Shown: positions 35,487 through 44,958, counted from the first letter of the stretch. The stretch is 64,000 bases of DNA from Pseudooceanicola antarcticus (GCF_900215355.1 NZ_OBEA01000002.1:62001-126000), one strand, 5' to 3'. Notes: generated by a model not told the origin, from the sequence alone. Numbers and translations are program-made.

Positions 35487-36812
35487 TCAGACGAGCTCTG
35501 CGGCCAGGGAGTTCGCCCCGGCGCTGGTCACCCGCACGCGGCGCAGATCGCCCGGCTTCAGGCCCTCGGCGGTGACATGCACCGCATGGAGGTGGTCGGA
35601 CTTGCCGACCATTTGGCCCGGATGGCGGCCCGGCTTCTCGAAGAGCACGCCCACCTCTCGGCCCACCATGTCCTGCATGAAGGCCTGCTGCTGACGGCTC
35701 AGCAGCGCCTGCAGCTCGATCAGCCGGGCAGAGGCCACGTCGCCGGGCACCTGGCCGCCGCGATCGGCCGCCGGGGTGCCGGGGCGCGTGGAGTACTTGA
35801 ACGAGAAGCAGGAGGCGTAATTGACCCGTTCGACCAGGTCCATGGTGTCGCGGAAGTCCTGGTCGGTTTCCTCCGGGAAGCCGACGATGAAGTCACCGGA
35901 AAGCGCGATATCGGGGCGCGCCTCGCGGATGCGCTCGATCAGCGCCATGTAGCTATCGCGGGTATGGCTGCGGTTCATCCGCTTCAGGATGCGGTCGCTG
36001 CCCGATTGCACCGGCAGGTGCAGGTAGGGCATCAGCTTCTCGCAATCGCCATGGGCGGCGATCAGGTCGTCCTCCATGTCGTTGGGGTGGCTGGTGGTGA
36101 AGCGGATGCGCTTGAGGTCGTCGATCTCGGCCAGGGTGCGGACCAGCCGCGCCAGGCCCCAGTCCCGGCCATCGGGCCCCTCGCCGTGGTAGGCGTTGAC
36201 GTTCTGGCCCAGCAGGGTGATCTCGCGCACGCCGCGCTCGACCAGGTCGCGGGCCTCGCGCAACACGCGCTCGACCGGGCGAGAGACCTCGGCGCCACGG
36301 GTATAGGGCACCACGCAGAAGGCACAGAACTTGTCGCAGCCCTCCTGCACCGTCAGGAAGGCGGTCGGGCCGCGCTTCGCCTTGGGACGGGCCTTCAGCT
36401 TCTCGAACTTGTCCTCTTCGGGCATCTCGGTATCGAGCGCCTTCCTGCCCGAGCTGACCTGCGCCTCCATCTCGGGCAGGCGGTGGTAGCTCTGCGGCCC
36501 CACCACCAGGTCGACCATGGGCTGACGCAGCATGATCTCGCGCCCCTCGGCCTGGGCCACGCAGCCAGCCACGCCGATCTTCAGATCGGGCTTCTCGGCC
36601 TTCAGGTGCTTGAAGCGACCAAGCTCGGAGTAGACCTTCTCGGCTGCCTTCTCGCGGATGTGGCAGGTGTTGAGCAGGATCATGTCCGCCTCGTCCGGCG
36701 AAGAGACCTCGGCATAGCCCTGACCGCCCAGGGCCTCGGCCATGCGCTCGCTGTCGTAGACGTTCATCTGGCAGCCGTAGGTCTTGATGAAAAGCTTCTT
36801 GGGCTCGGACAT
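35487..36812 (-). CDS. miaB: tRNA-2-methylthio-N6-dimethylallyladenosine synthase
   Basis: Radical-SAM methylthiotransferase of 441 residues modifying A37 of tRNAs reading U-starting codons. The N-terminal UPF0004 domain has its cluster Cys in [18 protein letters not shown] and AGCVAQAEG; the radical-SAM CxxxCxxC is in [15 protein letters not shown]; the C-terminus is a TRAM-like domain. It is the first gene of the minus-strand block leading to phoH-ybeY-corC-lnt, and it uses SAM supplied by metK. Confidence 0.95.
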   Translation of the reverse strand: MSEPKKLFIKTYGCQMNVYDSERMAEALGGQGYAEVSSPDEADMILLNTCHIREKAAEKVYSELGRFKHLKAEKPDLKIGVAGCVAQAEGREIMLRQPMVDLVVGPQSYHRLPEMEAQVSSGRKALDTEMPEEDKFEKLKARPKAKRGPTAFLTVQEGCDKFCAFCVVPYTRGAEVSRPVERVLREARDLVERGVREITLLGQNVNAYHGEGPDGRDWGLARLVRTLAEIDDLKRIRFTTSHPNDMEDDLIAAHGDCEKLMPYLHLPVQSGSDRILKRMNRSHTRDSYMALIERIREARPDIALSGDFIVGFPEETDQDFRDTMDLVERVNYASCFSFKYSTRPGTPAADRGGQVPGDVASARLIELQALLSRQQQAFMQDMVGREVGVLFEKPGRHPGQMVGKSDHLHAVHVTAEGLKPGDLRRVRVTSAGANSLAAELV

Positions 36813-36934
36813 CTGGGGCCTCTTCGGGGTAGCGGGTCAGGGCGTGTTGCTACACCGAAACGCGGGGTGCTTGCAATCGCCGGGCGGGTCGGGCTTCCTT
36901 GGCGGCAGACGCGACGACGGGGTGCCGGGGGCAT

Positions 36935-37801
36935 ATGCAGTTCGATTCTCTTCAGACCTTCCTGCGAAAGGGCCGGGACCTGCTGGCCAGGGGGCCCGTG
37001 GCGATGATCTTCGCCGAGGACGAGGTCGAGCTCGACAGCACCCTGCGCCACCACCGGGACGCCGGTTTCGCCGAGGTGCTGCTCTTTGCCCCCGAGGCGT
37101 TTACGGTCGCCGCCGACCTGGCCCGCGACATCCACCGCATCAGCTACCTGATGACCCGGCCCGAGGCCCTGAGCCAGGCTGTCAACGCGGTGATCGAGGC
37201 GGCGGCTCCGGGCACCTGGCTCTACTATTGCTACAACGCGGAATATCTCTTCCACCCGTTCTGCGAGACCCGCAACGTCGTCGAGCTTCTGGCCTTCCAC
37301 GCCGAAGAGCGCCGCGATGCGATGCTGACCTACGTGATCGACCTCTACGCCGACGACCTGCAGGCGGCGCCGCAGGCGGTGTCGATCGAGCGGGCCCACC
37401 TGGACCGGGCGGGCTACTACGCCCTGGCGCGGCTGGACGAATGGGGCAACGAGCGCGAGCGTCAGCTGGATTTCCACGGCGGTTTGCGCTGGCGCTTTGA
37501 AGAGCACGTGCCCGAGAACAAGCGCAAGATCGACCGGATCTCTCTCTTCCGGGCGCGGGCGGGGCTGGTGATGGGCGAGAACCACCTTTTCAACGATCCC
37601 GAGTACAACACCTATTCCTGCCCCTGGCACCACAACCTGACCGCCTGCATCTGCTCTTTCCGCACCGCCAAGGCGCTGACCACCAACCCCGGTTCGCGCT
37701 TCGATATCCAAAGCTTCACCTGGCACAATTCCGCGCCCTTCGAGTGGCACTCGCGGCAGTTGCTGGACCTGGGGCTGATGGAGCCCGGTCAGTGGTTCTA
37801 G
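36935..37801 (+). CDS. Probable glycosyltransferase family 2-like protein
   Basis: Soluble protein of 288 residues. The opening (PVAMIFAEDEVELDSTLRHH, then RDAGFAEVLLFAP) resembles the distant GT2_4 family, in which a short nucleotide-binding strand precedes a His-His helix; later parts (DEWGNERERQLDFHGG; WHHNLTACICSFR) are less familiar. Donor and acceptor are unknown. The start ATG has only a weak G-rich site upstream. Divergent from miaB; it appears to stand alone. Confidence 0.6.
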   Translation: MQFDSLQTFLRKGRDLLARGPVAMIFAEDEVELDSTLRHHRDAGFAEVLLFAPEAFTVAADLARDIHRISYLMTRPEALSQAVNAVIEAAAPGTWLYYCYNAEYLFHPFCETRNVVELLAFHAEERRDAMLTYVIDLYADDLQAAPQAVSIERAHLDRAGYYALARLDEWGNERERQLDFHGGLRWRFEEHVPENKRKIDRISLFRARAGLVMGENHLFNDPEYNTYSCPWHHNLTACICSFRTAKALTTNPGSRFDIQSFTWHNSAPFEWHSRQLLDLGLMEPGQWF

Positions 37802-37844
37802 ACCGGGCGCGGATCGCCGGAGGCAATGGGGCCGGAAGATTGTA

Positions 37845-38249
37845 TCAACCGTTCCGCCCCGGCTCGTCTGGGTTGCTTGAGAAGAGCGCGATCTTGTTGC
37901 CCTGCGGATCGCGCAGGTAGCCCACGTAGAAACGTGGCCCATAGGCCTCGCGGAACCCCGGCGCGCCCTCGTCCGTTCCGCCGGCTGCCAGCGCTGCGGC
38001 ATGCAGCCTGCGCACCTCTGCCTGGGTGCCCGCCTCGAAAGCCACCATCGTTCCGTTCCCGGCCGAGGCCGGGGCTTCGTCGAAGGTCGGTTTCACGTAG
38101 AAATCCGGGGCCGCCCCGCCCGCGCGCGGCAGATAGCTGAGCCCCTCCGGCCCGGTCTTGAGCGTGAAACCCAGATCGGGCAGGACGGCCGAGTAGAAAC
38201 GCTCTGCGGCGGCAAGGTCATCGGCGCCGAAGGTGACATAGGCGATCAT
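37845..38249 (-). CDS. VOC (glyoxalase/bleomycin-resistance) family protein
   Basis: Protein of 134 residues with a two-module vicinal-oxygen-chelate fold: beta-alpha-beta-beta-beta starting MIAYVTFGADDLAAAERFY and ending YVGYLRDPQGNKIALFSS. Such proteins are metal-dependent lyases, dioxygenases or antibiotic-binding proteins. It lacks the strict ligand pattern needed to name glyoxalase I. Monocistronic and convergent with the gene at 36935. Confidence 0.85.
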   Translation of the reverse strand: MIAYVTFGADDLAAAERFYSAVLPDLGFTLKTGPEGLSYLPRAGGAAPDFYVKPTFDEAPASAGNGTMVAFEAGTQAEVRRLHAAALAAGGTDEGAPGFREAYGPRFYVGYLRDPQGNKIALFSSNPDEPGRNG

Positions 38250-38309
38250 GGGGGCGGCTCTCCTGTCCTGCCGGGGGTGCTTTGCTTCTACAGCATGGGC
38301 GACGCGGGC

Positions 38310-39200
38310 TCACCCCGCGATCAGGAAACTTCGGGCGGCATCGCGGATCGCGCGGGTCAGCGGTGCAAGGCCCGGCGCCATGAGGCGCGAGACCTGCCAG
38401 AAGAGCGGCGTGTCGTGGGGCGTGTCGGGGATCAGCTCTACCAGCCGCCCCGAGGCCAGGCCCGGCGCCATCAGCACCTCTGGGTTCAGGCCCCAGCCCA
38501 GCCCCGCCTCGGCGGCCAGCACGAAGCCCTCGGTCGAGGGCAGGCGGTGAGTCGGGGGCCGCAGGCCGGGTCCGAAATGGGTCTGAAGCCAGAGGCCCTG
38601 CAAGCCGTCCTTGTCGTTGAAGCTCAGCATCGGTGCCCGCGCCAGCGCCTCGGCGGTCGCGCCCTCGGGCAGGTGGCGCGCCATGTAGCCGGGGCTGGCG
38701 GTGGCGCGGTAGCGCAGGGCGCCGAGCGGCAGTGCATCGCAGCCCAGCAGGCTGGCCCCCTCCGACGTGATCGCGCCCGAAACCTGGCCCTCGCGCAGCC
38801 AGCGGGCCGAATGGTCCTGGTCGTCGACCTCGACCTCGAAACTTGTGCCGGGCATGGCGTCCTGGGCGCGGGCCAGGGCGGCGGGCATCCAGGTGGCCAG
38901 GCTGTCGGCATTGACCGCCAGCCGCACCCGCGCCGCGCCGGGGGCCAGGTTCATCCGCTGTAGGGTCTGGGCCTCCAGCAGGGCGATCTCGTCGGCGTGC
39001 CGGGCCAGCTGTGCCCCCGCCTCGGTGGCGCGGGCCGGCGGGCCCCGGCGAATGAGCGGCGTGCCGATCCGCTCTTCCAGCGCCCGAAGCCGCTGCGAGA
39101 CGGCGGATTGGGTGATCCCCAGCTCGGCCGCGGCCCGGTCGAAGCTGCCATGGCGCAGGATCGCCGCCAGGGCGGCCAGTTGAGCGCGGTCGAGTTGCAT
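38310..39200 (-). CDS. argP: LysR-family regulator, ArgP-like
   Basis: Regulator of 296 residues: N-terminal LysR helix-turn-helix (GSFDRAAAELGITQSAVSQRLRALEERIG) and a C-terminal effector domain. The start at MQLDRAQLAALAAIL matches ArgP/IciA family starts; an ATG 11 codons earlier was not used. It is divergent from a LysE/ArgO-type exporter, the classical arrangement in which ArgP activates export of basic amino acids. Lysine or arginine is the expected effector. Confidence 0.85.
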   Translation of the reverse strand: MQLDRAQLAALAAILRHGSFDRAAAELGITQSAVSQRLRALEERIGTPLIRRGPPARATEAGAQLARHADEIALLEAQTLQRMNLAPGAARVRLAVNADSLATWMPAALARAQDAMPGTSFEVEVDDQDHSARWLREGQVSGAITSEGASLLGCDALPLGALRYRATASPGYMARHLPEGATAEALARAPMLSFNDKDGLQGLWLQTHFGPGLRPPTHRLPSTEGFVLAAEAGLGWGLNPEVLMAPGLASGRLVELIPDTPHDTPLFWQVSRLMAPGLAPLTRAIRDAARSFLIAG

Positions 39201-39302
39201 CAGTTTTTCTAATCCATACTGAAAATCATTCATTGGATATATCGCCCCGCCCGGCATAGGCCAAGCGCCTGAGCATATGGGACCGGGTGAAGGACGAGCG
39301 GC

Positions 39303-39902
39303 ATGGGTGAGGCATTCTGGGCGGGGTTGGGACTGGGGCTGTCACTGATCGTGGCGATCGGTGCGCAGAATGCCTTCGTGCTGCGGCAGGGCATCCTGCG
39401 CCAGCACGTGGGCCCTGTGGTCCTGCTTTGCGCGGCCTCGGATGCGGTGCTGATCCTGGCGGGCGTGTTGGGCTTCGGCGCGCTGAGCCAGGCGCTGCCC
39501 TGGGCGGTGGAACTCATGCGACTGGGCGGCGCGGCCTTCCTGCTGGTCTATGGCGCGCTGGCGTTGCGCAGCGCCTGGCGCGGCGGGCAGGCGCTGGAGG
39601 CCGCCGAGGCCGCGGCAAGGCCGCTCTGGCAGAGCCTGGCGATCTCGGCGGCGCTGACCTGGGGCAACCCGCATGTCTACCTGGATACGGTGGTGCTCCT
39701 GGGGGCGGTCTCGGCGGATTTCGCCGACAAGCGTGCCTTTGCCACCGGGGCCATCTGCGCCTCCTTCGCCTTCTTCGTCACGCTTGGCTACGGCGCGCGG
39801 CTGCTGGCGCCGGTCTTCCGCCGCCCCCTGGCCTGGCGCTGCCTCGATCTTTCGGTGGCGCTGGTGATGTGGAGCGTCGCCCTGTCGCTGCTCTGGTCCT
39901 GA
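39303..39902 (+). CDS. argO: LysE/ArgO-type amino acid exporter
   Basis: Inner-membrane exporter of 199 residues with about six hydrophobic helices; the first (GLSLIVAIGAQNAFVLRQG) carries the hallmark GAQN motif, and the middle has TWGNPHVYLDTVVLLG. It would export arginine or lysine analogues. The 102-base gap to the divergent argP-like gene should hold the regulatory region. Confidence 0.88.
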   Translation: MGEAFWAGLGLGLSLIVAIGAQNAFVLRQGILRQHVGPVVLLCAASDAVLILAGVLGFGALSQALPWAVELMRLGGAAFLLVYGALALRSAWRGGQALEAAEAAARPLWQSLAISAALTWGNPHVYLDTVVLLGAVSADFADKRAFATGAICASFAFFVTLGYGARLLAPVFRRPLAWRCLDLSVALVMWSVALSLLWS

Positions 39903-39978
39903 ACAGCCTCGCGCGCGGACGGCCGCATCCGACCCCGAGGCGCTTGCCTCGACGCCGCAAGGCGCCTAGGACAAATGC

Positions 39979-40929
39979 ATGACGAAAGCACGCAATTCCC
40001 CGGCCCCAGAGCCCGAACCCCCCGAGGCACAGGCCACGGAGTTCCAGCCGCTCGTGGCCATCGGCTGGATGCTGGCGACGGGTTTCTGCTTCGTCGGGGT
40101 CACGGCGCTGGTCAAGACACTGGGCACCGAGGTGCCCGCGCCTCAGGCGGCCTTCCTGCGCTTCCTGATGGGGCTGGTGTTCCTCGCGCCGGTGCTGCCA
40201 CGGCTCCTGCATCTCAGGCTTTCGGGATTCCAATGGCGGCTCGTGGTGGGGCGCGGGGTCTTCCACTCCTTCGGTGTGGCGCTGTGGTTCTTCGCCATGG
40301 CGCGGCTGCCGCTGGCCGATGTCACCGCGCTGAATTACCTCAACCCTATCCTGATCACCCTCGGGGCCGGGATCTTCCTGGGCGACAAGCTGGCCGCGCG
40401 GCGGCTGGCGGCGGTCGGCGTGGCGCTGATCGGGGCGCTGATCATCCTGCGGCCGGGGCTGCGCGAGATCAGCCTGGGCCATATCGCGATGCTGGGCACG
40501 GCCAGCGCCTTCGCGGGCTCCTACATGATCTCGAAGCGGCTCTCGGATGACCTGGATCCGGCGCTGATCGTGGCGCTGATGTCGGTGACGGTCTCCATCG
40601 GGCTGCTGCCCGTGGCGCTGCCGGTCTGGGTGACGCCCACGGGGCTGCAACTGGTGCAGCTGGCGGGCGTGGCGCTGCTGGCGACCCTGGGGCATTACTT
40701 CATGACCCTGGCCTTCCGGGCCGGGCCGATGACGGTGACACAGCCGGTGACCTTCCTGCAACTGGTCTGGGCGGTGCTCCTGGGCGCGCTGGTCTTCGGC
40801 GAAGAGCCCGACCCCTACGTGATCTTCGGCGGCGGGCTGATCCTGGCCGCGGTCAGCTTCATCACCTTCCGGGAAGCGCAGCTGAAGCGCCGCGACGCGG
40901 GTCGCGCGGTCGAGGCGACGAAACCCTGA
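39979..40929 (+). CDS. DMT-superfamily (EamA) transporter
   Basis: Ten-TM permease of 316 residues with two EamA repeats (about 30-165 and 175-300), e.g. FLRFLMGLVFLAPVLP and PVTFLQLVWAVLLGALVFGE. The N-terminus has a 30-residue polar Pro/Glu-rich tail. Substrates of this family are metabolites or amino acids; none can be named. It follows argO by 76 bases and could be co-transcribed. Confidence 0.82.
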   Translation: MTKARNSPAPEPEPPEAQATEFQPLVAIGWMLATGFCFVGVTALVKTLGTEVPAPQAAFLRFLMGLVFLAPVLPRLLHLRLSGFQWRLVVGRGVFHSFGVALWFFAMARLPLADVTALNYLNPILITLGAGIFLGDKLAARRLAAVGVALIGALIILRPGLREISLGHIAMLGTASAFAGSYMISKRLSDDLDPALIVALMSVTVSIGLLPVALPVWVTPTGLQLVQLAGVALLATLGHYFMTLAFRAGPMTVTQPVTFLQLVWAVLLGALVFGEEPDPYVIFGGGLILAAVSFITFREAQLKRRDAGRAVEATKP

Positions 40930-41021
40930 GCCTTCGGCGTCCGCGCTTGATCAAGGTCAAAGCCGCAGGGCGGAATCACCATTAGACCTTTGCTTCGGAC
41001 AAGAAGTGAAAGGACAGGGCG

Positions 41022-41273
41022 ATGTCGCATACCCCTCATACGCTGGACCAGGAGTTCCCGGAATTCGTCGAGCTCATCGACGCTCTGAAGGGCACGGATG
41101 CGCATTTCGCGCGACTGGCAGAAGAGTACCACGAGGTGAACCGCAAGATTCACCGCCAGGAAACCAACGTCGAGCCGGTCGAGGACCTGGTGCTGATCGA
41201 GGCGCGCAAGCGGCGCGGCGCGCTGAAGGACCAGATCTACGCCGTTCTGCGGGCCAACCATCTGACTGCCTGA
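41022..41273 (+). CDS. YdcH-family (DUF465) small protein
   Basis: Helical protein of 83 residues with the DUF465 pattern (HTLDQEFPEFVELIDALKG, HFARLAEEYHEVNRKIHR, and KRRGALKDQIYAVL). The function of the family is not established. Ribosome site AAAGGACAGGG precedes the ATG. It is convergent with pccR, with 23 bases between stops. Confidence 0.85.
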   Translation: MSHTPHTLDQEFPEFVELIDALKGTDAHFARLAEEYHEVNRKIHRQETNVEPVEDLVLIEARKRRGALKDQIYAVLRANHLTA

Positions 41274-41296
41274 AACGTGAGAACCGCGCGCGGCGT

Positions 41297-42697
41297 TCAG
41301 CCCACCTCGTAGGGCAGGGTACCGCGCGCATTGCTGTCGATGGTCAGGCGCCGTTCCAGCGGCGGGACCGAGCGCTGGTGGCAATGCTCGCGCTCGCAGA
41401 TCCGGCAGGAGATCCCGATGGGCTCGAAGGTGCCGGGGCCCGACAGGTCCAGGCCATCCGCGTAGACGAGCTTGTCCGCATGGGCGACCTCGCAACCAAG
41501 CGAGATGGCGTAGCGCCGCACCGGCGCCCCCCAGCGTCCCCCCGATTTCGACACGTCCCGCGCCAGGCTGATGTAGCGCACCCCGTCCGGGGTCTCGGCC
41601 AGCTGGCGCAGGAACTGGCCCGGAGTCTCGAAGGCGCGGTGCACGTTCCACAGCGGGCAGGCCCCGCCGTAGCGGGCGAATTGCAGCCGCGTGGCCGAAT
41701 GGCGCTTGGTGATCGTGCCGGCCTGGTCGACGCGGACGAAAAAGAACGGAATGCCCTTTGCTCCCGGCCGCTGCAGGGTCGAGAGACGGTGGCAGACCTG
41801 TTCGATCGAGGCGCCGAAACGCATCGAGAGCACCTCCAGGTCGTGGCGCGTCTCCTGCGCGGCCTCAAGGAAGCGGGTGTAGGGCATCAGCGCCGCCCCG
41901 GCGAAGTAATTGGCCAGGCCGATCTTGGCGATGGCACGGGCGGTGTCGGACTGGAAGCGCGCCAGGTCCAGCGTCGCCTCCAGCAGCTTGTCCTGCTCCA
42001 GCAGCGCGACCTGAAGCAGCAGCTGGAAGGTCTGGGTCTCGGGCGCGGCACGCAGGGAGAGCGTCAGCTCCTTGCGCTCGGGGTCGTAGCGGCGCAGCTC
42101 GTGGATGTCGTCGAACTTGGTGCGCACTCCGAGGTTGCCGAGCGCCGAGACGGCGCGCACGCGGATGTTGTTCTCGTTCCGCAGGGGCGTGGCGAAGCGT
42201 TCGGCGGCGCGGTCCACGGCGTCGATGTAATTGTCGCAATAGTGGAAGAAATCGCGCACTTCGTCCCAGGGGCTGGGGGTGGCGCGGGCATCGTCGCGGC
42301 CAAGCGCCTCGTCCAGCGAGGCCAGGCGTTCGTGGGTCTGGCGGTAGGCGCGGTGCAGGTGCAGGAAGGCCCGTGCCAGGGCCGGCGCATTCGAGGCCGT
42401 CAGCCGCAGATCCGCCATCGGCGGCGACAGATCGGCCAGCACCGGATCCGCCATGGCCTCTCGCATGTCCGAGACCAGGCGCTCGCTGTCGCCGGTCGAA
42501 AGCTCGGTCACGTCGAAGCCGAATTCCTGCGCCAGGGACAGCACAACCGAGGTCGAGACCGGCCGGTTGTTGTTCTCCATCTGGTTCAGATAGGGCAGCG
42601 AGATGCCCAGCTTGGTGGCGAATTCCTTCTGGGTCAGGTCCAGCTTCTGGCGCGTCTCGCGCAGCTTCGCCCCGGCGTAAAGTTTCTGATTGCCCAT
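41297..42697 (-). CDS. pccR: Short-chain fatty acyl-CoA regulator (PccR/RamB-like)
   Basis: Regulator of 466 residues: an XRE-type helix-turn-helix at about residues 8-62 (LRETRQKLDLTQKEFATKLG; SLPYLNQMENN), a middle region, and a C-terminal domain with Cys residues in GISCRICEREHCHQRS. This architecture belongs to the ScfR family. In Rhodobacter sphaeroides, PccR controls propionyl-CoA carboxylase through TTTGCAAA-type sites. Such sites occur upstream of this gene and of pccB. The start ATG at MGNQKLYAG was preferred over an upstream in-frame ATG at 42757, which lies near the site. Confidence 0.9.
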   Translation of the reverse strand: MGNQKLYAGAKLRETRQKLDLTQKEFATKLGISLPYLNQMENNNRPVSTSVVLSLAQEFGFDVTELSTGDSERLVSDMREAMADPVLADLSPPMADLRLTASNAPALARAFLHLHRAYRQTHERLASLDEALGRDDARATPSPWDEVRDFFHYCDNYIDAVDRAAERFATPLRNENNIRVRAVSALGNLGVRTKFDDIHELRRYDPERKELTLSLRAAPETQTFQLLLQVALLEQDKLLEATLDLARFQSDTARAIAKIGLANYFAGAALMPYTRFLEAAQETRHDLEVLSMRFGASIEQVCHRLSTLQRPGAKGIPFFFVRVDQAGTITKRHSATRLQFARYGGACPLWNVHRAFETPGQFLRQLAETPDGVRYISLARDVSKSGGRWGAPVRRYAISLGCEVAHADKLVYADGLDLSGPGTFEPIGISCRICEREHCHQRSVPPLERRLTIDSNARGTLPYEVG

Positions 42698-42742
42698 GCC
42701 CACCTGTCCCGACGCTGCAAGGCCACCGGAAATCCCGGTGGC

Positions 42743-42779
42743 TTTGCAGATTAACATCCCGAGAGGCTAACTTTGCAAA
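42743..42779. promoter_or_regulatory. TTTGCA-type PccR sites upstream of pccR
   Basis: TTTGCAGA at 42743 and ACTTTGCAAAT around 42771, 46-83 bases upstream of the pccR start. The second is a full TTTGCAAA palindrome in the RamB-like context CTTTGCAAA and suggests autoregulation. Confidence 0.6.
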
Positions 42780-42821
42780 TCTTGCTTAACAAGCCGTAAG
42801 ACAGGACGTGGCACATGCGTG

Positions 42822-43286
42822 TCAGAGCGTCGCGGCATAGGCCTCGAGCTGGCTGGCCACGGTGCCCCAGCCATCGAAGAAGCCCATCTGTTCATGTTGG
42901 GCGCAGGCCTCGGGCGAACGGTGCCGCACGGTGACGGTATAGCGGGTGCCTTCGCCGTCGTCCTCGAAGTCGAGGATGGCGGTCATGAAGGGATCGGGGG
43001 CGGGCTTCCAGCCCTCTGAGTAGGCATCGGTGAAGACCAGCCGGCGCCCCTCGATCACTTCGAGGTAGACTCCGGTGTTCTCCATCACGTTGCCCTCGAC
43101 TTCGAAGGTCGTGTTGAAGCGCCCGCCGACGCGCAGGTCGATGTCGCAGGCCGTCACGCGGTGCGGCGCGGGGATGAAGAAATGCGGGATATGCTCGGGG
43201 CGGGTCCAGCATTCCCAGACCAGTGCGCGGGGCACCGCGAGGTGGCGGGTGAAGCTGAGGTCGGTGCGCGGGCTCTGGTCGGTCAT
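42822..43286 (-). CDS. SRPBCC/AHSA1-domain protein
   Basis: Protein of 154 residues with an activator-of-Hsp90-like START fold: RHLAVPRALVWECWTRPEHI, GGRFNTTFEVEGN, and the end MGFFDGWGTVASQLEAYAA. Such proteins are often paired with ArsR regulators, as here: its start overlaps the ArsR stop by four bases. It may bind a hydrophobic ligand; its function is unknown. Confidence 0.87.
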   Translation of the reverse strand: MTDQSPRTDLSFTRHLAVPRALVWECWTRPEHIPHFFIPAPHRVTACDIDLRVGGRFNTTFEVEGNVMENTGVYLEVIEGRRLVFTDAYSEGWKPAPDPFMTAILDFEDDGEGTRYTVTVRHRSPEACAQHEQMGFFDGWGTVASQLEAYAATL

Positions 43287-43624
43287 GGCTTTCTCTCTTC
43301 CGAAATTTGGGTGACATAGGCGTCGAAACGATCAAGGCGGCCCTGCCAGAGGGCGCGCTGTTCGGCCAGCCAGTCCTGCACCGGCGCGAAGGCCTCGGGC
43401 GAGAGCGCGCAGCTGCGCACCCGGCCCTCCTTCTTGCTGGTGATCAGCCCCGCGCTTTCCAGCTTCTTCAGATGCGCAGTGAACGAGGGCAGAGACATGT
43501 CATGGACAGCGTGCAGCTCGCTCACCGTGGCAGGGCCACGGGCGAGACGTTCCAGGATCCGACGTCTGGTCGGATCGGAAAGGGCCGCGAAGGCCATGTC
43601 GAGGGCGGGATCAAGCTTAGCCAT
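43283..43624 (-). CDS. ArsR-family regulator paired with SRPBCC protein
   Basis: Winged-helix regulator of 113 residues (ALSDPTRRRILERLARGPAT; LPSFTAHLKKLESAGLI). No Cys metal-site motif of ArsR/SmtB is visible, fitting the metal-independent subgroup found next to AHSA1 genes. The ATG lies inside a perfect 18-bp palindrome, so binding of a repressor there would block both transcription and translation. A second copy lies about 50 bases upstream. Confidence 0.87.
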   Translation of the reverse strand: MAKLDPALDMAFAALSDPTRRRILERLARGPATVSELHAVHDMSLPSFTAHLKKLESAGLITSKKEGRVRSCALSPEAFAPVQDWLAEQRALWQGRLDRFDAYVTQISEERKP

Positions 43625-43633
43625 ATGGCTAAG
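43616..43633. promoter_or_regulatory. ArsR operator palindrome 1 (overlaps start codon)
   Basis: CTTAGCCATATGGCTAAG, a perfect 18-bp palindrome covering the ArsR start codon. Its arms recur in the site at 43667, which supports autoregulation by the ArsR protein. Confidence 0.65.
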
Positions 43634-43666
43634 TAATCAGCCTGCCGCGAGTCGGGCAAGCGAAAA

Positions 43667-43684
43667 CTTAGCTGAGTGGCTAAG
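43667..43684. promoter_or_regulatory. ArsR operator palindrome 2
   Basis: CTTAGCTGAGTGGCTAAG: 6-bp arms identical to site 1, with an imperfect centre, 51 bases away (about five helical turns). It lies between the MFS stop and the ArsR start, where the ArsR promoter must be. Confidence 0.6.
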
Positions 43685-43689
43685 TGTCT

Positions 43690-44907
43690 TCAGGCCACGC
43701 CAAGGCGGCGCTCACGCCGCATGACCGCCAGGATGCAGCAGACCGAGGCGATGCCGCAGACCAGCATCAGCCAGATCAGCGGGAAGGCCCCCGTGCCAGG
43801 TGCCAGCAGGCTGCCCGCCAGCGCCGAGAGCGCGGCGCCGCCACCGATCATGATCGCGCCGCCAAGTCCCGCCGCCGTGCCCGCAAGGTGGGGCCGGACG
43901 GACAGCATCCCGGCATTGGCCGAGGGAATCGTCATGCCATTGCCGAAGCCCACGAAGATCATCGCTCCGAAGAAGGCATAGGGGCCGCCGAAATCGGCCA
44001 GGGCGCAGAGCAGCGACAGCAGCATGCCGAGGGTGACGATGAGGCCGCCGGACAGGATCATCCGGTTCATCCCGACGCGCGAGGCATAGAGGCCGGTGAA
44101 CCAGTTGCCGATGAAGTAGCCGATCCCGGCGGCGGCGTTGAACATGCCGAACTGCGCCGGCGACAGGCCGAAGACCGAGGTGGCAACGAAGGGGCCGCCG
44201 CCGATATAGGCGAAGAAGGCGCCGGACGAGGTCGCGGCGGCCATCGAGTAGCCCCAGAAGCGCGGCGAGGTCAGCAGCTCGGGGTATTCGCCGAACTGGC
44301 GCAGGATCGACAGGTCCGAGGGCGCGGCGGTCTCACCCAGGTCGGCCCAGGTGATCCAGAAGATCACCAGGCCAGAGGCCAGCAGCAGCCAGAACGAGGC
44401 CTGCCAGCCGAAGAATTCATCCAGCACCCCGCCGAGGACCGGGGCGAACATCGGCACCATGGACATGCCCATGGTGACATAGCCCATCATCGCCGCGGCG
44501 CGGTCGGGGGTGTTGATGTCACGCACCACGGCCCGCGACAGCGCCATGGAGGTGGCGACCGAGGCCTGCAGGATGCGGAAGACCATGAAGGTGGCGAAGT
44601 TCGGCGCCAGCAGGCAGCCGATGGTCGCCAGAACGAAGATCCCCAGACCCCAGAGCAGCAGCGGACGCCGCCCGTAGCGATCGGCGAAGGGCCCGACAAA
44701 GAGCTGCAGGAAGCCGCTGGCCGCCAGGTAGCCCGCGACGGAAAGCTGGACCACCTTGTAGTCGACGGCGAAATAATCTGCGATCTTCGGCAGCGACGGC
44801 AGGAAGACGTTCATCGTCATCGCACCGATTCCGGCAAGCAGGATCAGCGTCGACAGATGCGGAGGGGTGCTGCGGTCCAGGTACCGGCGGGGTTTGGTCT
44901 GGGTCAT
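43690..44907 (-). CDS. Bcr/CflA-type MFS drug efflux transporter
   Basis: Twelve-TM exporter of 405 residues. The first helix (ILLAGIGAMTMNVFLPSLPK), the loop motif GPFADRYGRRPLLLWG and SRAVVRDINTPDRAA are typical of the Bcr/CflA bicyclomycin-resistance-like family. The N-terminal 18 residues are polar. It is divergent from pccB. The ArsR/SRPBCC pair follows on the same strand but has its own apparent promoter and operators. Confidence 0.88.
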   Translation of the reverse strand: MTQTKPRRYLDRSTPPHLSTLILLAGIGAMTMNVFLPSLPKIADYFAVDYKVVQLSVAGYLAASGFLQLFVGPFADRYGRRPLLLWGLGIFVLATIGCLLAPNFATFMVFRILQASVATSMALSRAVVRDINTPDRAAAMMGYVTMGMSMVPMFAPVLGGVLDEFFGWQASFWLLLASGLVIFWITWADLGETAAPSDLSILRQFGEYPELLTSPRFWGYSMAAATSSGAFFAYIGGGPFVATSVFGLSPAQFGMFNAAAGIGYFIGNWFTGLYASRVGMNRMILSGGLIVTLGMLLSLLCALADFGGPYAFFGAMIFVGFGNGMTIPSANAGMLSVRPHLAGTAAGLGGAIMIGGGAALSALAGSLLAPGTGAFPLIWLMLVCGIASVCCILAVMRRERRLGVA

Positions 44908-44958
44908 TGCATTGTGCTAGACGTATGAAACTCGCATGTCCATGCGCCTGTCACGTAG

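Noticed and set aside
36784-37500. Alternative plus-strand frame over the glycosyltransferase-like gene
   Set aside because: Arg/Gly/Pro-rich translation without motifs; the gene at 36935-37801 in another frame has balanced composition and recognisable strands.
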